A stretch of DNA of 20,943 bases, from contig NZ_JALAGU010000014.1 in the NCBI RefSeq assembly GCF_022712275.1, forward strand, positions 1 to 20,943. Reading direction: 5' to 3'. The notes under the pieces are model-generated. The model saw only the letters and a program-made list of their open reading frames with translations. It did no database searches and had not been told where the DNA came from. Numbering within the stretch: position 1 is the first letter of the stretch; every line of letters begins with the position of its first letter. Made by a program: the position numbers and the translations under genes. Shown here one piece after another: positions 18,949 to 20,943 of this stretch. This stretch comes from Corynebacterium sp. Lineage in GTDB: Bacteria > Actinomycetota > Actinomycetes > Mycobacteriales > Mycobacteriaceae.

Positions 18949-19247
18949 CCACCATCGCTGACCCCCGGGACGTCATCATCGCCCCCGTCGTCTCCGAGAA
19001 GTCCTACGGTCTCATGGAGCAGAACGTCTACACGTTCCTGGTGAGCCCGGACTCCAACAAGACCCAGATCAAGATTGCCGTCGAGGAGATCTTCGGTGTG
19101 AAGGTCGCCAGCGTGAACACCCTCAACCGTGCAGGCAAGCGTAAGCGCTCCCGCACCGGTTACGGTCAGCGCAAGGCCACCAAGCGCGCCATGGTCACCC
19201 TGGTCGCCGGCAGCGAGCCCATCGACATCTTCGGTGGCGCGGCCTAG
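18945..19247 (+). CDS. rplW: 50S ribosomal protein L23
   Basis: L23 sits at the tunnel exit and is the docking site for trigger factor and signal recognition particle. It is 100 aa, starting (V)TTIADPRDVIIAPVVSEKSY with the typical YTFLVSPDSNKTQIKIAVEEIFGVKV core and a basic RKRSRTGYGQRKATKRA loop. The GTG at 18945 overlaps the rplD stop, with AGGAGG just upstream inside rplD. It is followed after 36 bp by rplB. Confidence 0.98.
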   Translation: MTTIADPRDVIIAPVVSEKSYGLMEQNVYTFLVSPDSNKTQIKIAVEEIFGVKVASVNTLNRAGKRKRSRTGYGQRKATKRAMVTLVAGSEPIDIFGGAA

Positions 19248-19283
19248 GCCGCGGATACCGACAGGTAAAGAGAGAGCAGAAGT

Positions 19284-20126
19284 ATGGCTATTCGCAAGTA
19301 CAAGCCGACTACGCCGGGTCGCCGCCAGAGTTCCGTGTCCGAGTTCGACGAGATCACTCGTTCGACCCCGGAGAAGTCTCTGCTGCGCCCGCTGTCCAAG
19401 ACCGGTGGCCGCAACGTCCACGGCCACATCACCACCCGTCACAAGGGTGGTGGACACAAGCGCCGTTACCGCGTCATCGACTTCCGTCGTGTCGACAAGG
19501 ACGGTGTGCCCGCCAAGGTCGCCCACATCGAGTATGACCCGAACCGCACCGCGAACATCGCGCTGCTTCACTTCGCCGACGGCGAGAAGCGGTACATCAT
19601 CGCGCCGAAGGGTCTCAAGCAGGGCCAGGTCATCGAGACCGGTGCCCAGGCTGACATCAAGGCGGGTAACAACCTGCCGCTGCGCAACATCCCGACCGGT
19701 ACCACCATCCACGCTGTGGAGCTGAAGCCGGGCGGCGGCGCCAAGCTGGCCCGTTCCGCCGGTGCTTCCATCCAGCTGCTCGGTAAGGAAGGCAAGTACG
19801 CGATCCTGCGTATGCCGTCCACCGAGATCCGTCGCGTCGACATCCGTTGCCGCGCCACCGTGGGTGAGGTCGGAAACCAGGACCAGATCAACATCCGCTG
19901 GGGCAAGGCCGGCCGTATGCGCTGGAAGGGCGTCCGCCCGACCGTCCGCGGTGTCGTCATGAACCCGGTCGACCACCCGCACGGTGGTGGTGAGGGTAAG
20001 ACCTCCGGTGGTCGCCACCCGGTCTCCCCGTGGGGTCAGCCTGAGGGCCGCACCCGCAAGCCCAACCGTCCGAGCGACAAGCTGATCGTCCGCCGTCGCC
20101 GTGCCAACAAGAACAAGAAGCGCTAA
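19284..20126 (+). CDS. rplB: 50S ribosomal protein L2
   Basis: L2 is one of the most conserved 50S proteins and is needed for subunit association and peptidyl transferase activity. It is 280 aa. It starts MAIRKYKPTTPGRRQSSVSE, has the GRNVHGHITTRHKGGGHKR block, and ends with the conserved MNPVDHPHGGGEGKTSGGRH segment (D230-H231-P232-H233) and a basic KLIVRRRRANKNKKR tail. The ATG is preceded by the purine-rich AAAGAGAGAG. It is 15 bp ahead of rpsS. Confidence 0.98.
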   Translation: MAIRKYKPTTPGRRQSSVSEFDEITRSTPEKSLLRPLSKTGGRNVHGHITTRHKGGGHKRRYRVIDFRRVDKDGVPAKVAHIEYDPNRTANIALLHFADGEKRYIIAPKGLKQGQVIETGAQADIKAGNNLPLRNIPTGTTIHAVELKPGGGAKLARSAGASIQLLGKEGKYAILRMPSTEIRRVDIRCRATVGEVGNQDQINIRWGKAGRMRWKGVRPTVRGVVMNPVDHPHGGGEGKTSGGRHPVSPWGQPEGRTRKPNRPSDKLIVRRRRANKNKKR

Positions 20127-20141
20127 AGGAGGTAGTTGAGA

Positions 20142-20420
20142 ATGCCACGCAGCCTCAAGAAGGGCCCGTTCGTGGACGAACACCTCCTCGCGAAGGTGGA
20201 CGCCCAGAACGACGCCGGCACCAAGAAGGTCATCAAGACCTGGTCGCGCCGTTCGACCATTCTCCCCGATTTCATCGGTCACACTTTCGCCGTCCATGAC
20301 GGTCGGAAGCATGTCCCGGTGTTCATCGACGATTCGATGGTCGGTCACAAGCTGGGCGAGTTCGCCCCGACCAAGACCTTCAAGGGTCACATCAAGGACG
20401 ACAAGAAGGGTCGGCGATAG
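20142..20420 (+). CDS. rpsS: 30S ribosomal protein S19
   Basis: S19 pairs with S13 in the 30S head near the A-site finger. It is 92 aa, from MPRSLKKGPFVDEHL to DDKKGRR. The start is ATG 20142, 9 nt after AAAGGAGG; an in-frame TTG at 20136 would add two residues and is too close to that site. The WSRRSTILPDFIGHTFAVHDGRKHVPVF core is intact. It is 2 bp ahead of rplV. Confidence 0.98.
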   Translation: MPRSLKKGPFVDEHLLAKVDAQNDAGTKKVIKTWSRRSTILPDFIGHTFAVHDGRKHVPVFIDDSMVGHKLGEFAPTKTFKGHIKDDKKGRR

Positions 20421-20422
20421 TC

Positions 20423-20785
20423 ATGTCCGACACCATCAACTCCGCACGCGCCACGGCCAAGTTCGTTCGGGTCACCCCGATGAAGGCCCGTCGCGTCATC
20501 GACACCATCCGCGGCAAGTCCGTGGAGGACGCGCTGGCGATCCTGCGCTACGCCCCGCAGTCGGCTTCTGAGCCGGTCGCGAAGGTCGTGGCCTCCGCCG
20601 CCGCGAATGCCGAGAACAACTTCGGCCTGGATCCCGACTCGCTCGTCATCTCCGCGGCTTTCGCCGACGAGGGACCGACGCTCAAGCGGTTCCAGCCCCG
20701 CGCCCAGGGTCGGGCCTTCCAGATCCGCAAGCGCACCAGCCACATCACCGTGGTTGTCGAGAGCCAGAAGGGAAGTGCTCAGTAG
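20423..20785 (+). CDS. rplV: 50S ribosomal protein L22
   Basis: L22 lines the exit tunnel near the macrolide site. It is 120 aa. The N-terminal core reads ARFVRVTPMKARRVID-like (here AKFVRVTPMKARRVID), followed by VEDALAILRYAPQSASEPV. The tunnel beta-hairpin spans PTLKRFQPRAQGRAFQIRKR and shows no insertion or deletion compared with the usual form. Its TAG stop overlaps the first base of the rpsC GTG. Confidence 0.97.
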   Translation: MSDTINSARATAKFVRVTPMKARRVIDTIRGKSVEDALAILRYAPQSASEPVAKVVASAAANAENNFGLDPDSLVISAAFADEGPTLKRFQPRAQGRAFQIRKRTSHITVVVESQKGSAQ

Positions 20786-20943
20786 TGGGCCAGAAGATTC
20801 ACCCCCACGGCCTCCGGCTGGGTATCACTTCCGAGTGGCGCTCCCGCTGGTACGCCGACAAGCAGTACGCTGACTACCTCGCCGAGGACATCAAGATCCG
20901 CGAGTTCCTGTCGAAGGGCCTCGACCGCGCCGGCATCGCCGAC
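20785..20943 (+). CDS. rpsC: 30S ribosomal protein S3, N-terminal part (cut by window end)
   Basis: The first 53 codons are present: (V)GQKIHPHGLRLGITSEWRS, then RWYADKQYADYLAEDIKIRE and FLSKGLDRAGIAD. S3 lies at the mRNA entry channel of the 30S subunit. The GTG at 20785 shares one base with the rplV stop (TAGTG); GAAGGGAAG about 8 nt upstream serves as the ribosome binding site. Partial only because the window ends. Confidence 0.95.
   Translation, partial: MGQKIHPHGLRLGITSEWRSRWYADKQYADYLAEDIKIREFLSKGLDRAGIAD

Overview
The window is a high-GC actinobacterial segment that reads as Corynebacterium. RpoB, RpoC, EF-Tu and the ribosomal proteins match what I remember of the Corynebacterium glutamicum and Mycobacterium tuberculosis proteins almost motif for motif, GTG/TTG starts are common, and the hairpin terminators lack U-tracts. 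The genus call rests on recalled protein sequences and the tuf leader, not on a database search; the species is not determined, although the high GC content suggests one of the GC-rich corynebacteria.

Layout from left to right. (1) rpoB-rpoC (about 300-7831, plus strand) encode the beta and beta-prime subunits of RNA polymerase and end in a strong hairpin. (2) A roughly 680-bp gap holds that terminator, a degenerate 26-bp tandem repeat array, a good promoter and a roughly 220-nt leader for the str operon. (3) rpsL-rpsG-fusA (8516-11512) follow. (4) A 369-bp gap has a terminator-like hairpin, a LexA-box-like palindrome, a -10 element and a structured leader for tuf. (5) tuf (11882-13072). (6) Strong hairpins lie between the convergent ends of tuf and a minus-strand operon. 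(7) Six tightly packed minus-strand genes (16630 down to 13351) form an Asp23/AmaP-type envelope-stress module: an Asp23/Gls24 protein, a small protein with a J-domain-like HPD segment, a DUF2273-like two-helix membrane peptide, a second divergent Asp23-like protein with repetitive ends, a DUF6286-like membrane protein, and an AmaP-like membrane anchor. (8) A 668-bp divergent region carries the S10-operon promoter and a long leader. (9) The S10 operon rpsJ-rplC-rplD-rplW-rplB-rpsS-rplV-rpsC (17299 to the window edge; rpsC is cut off) is ordered as usual.

The RNA polymerase, str, tuf and S10 genes are core transcription and translation machinery. The part most worth following up is the reversed Asp23 module between tuf and rpsJ, especially its J-domain-like protein, which lacks helix I, and its slippage-prone 12-bp coding repeat. 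Next are the structured leaders in front of rpsL, tuf and rpsJ. The tuf hairpin appears to show base-pair covariation against the C. glutamicum sequence as I remember it.
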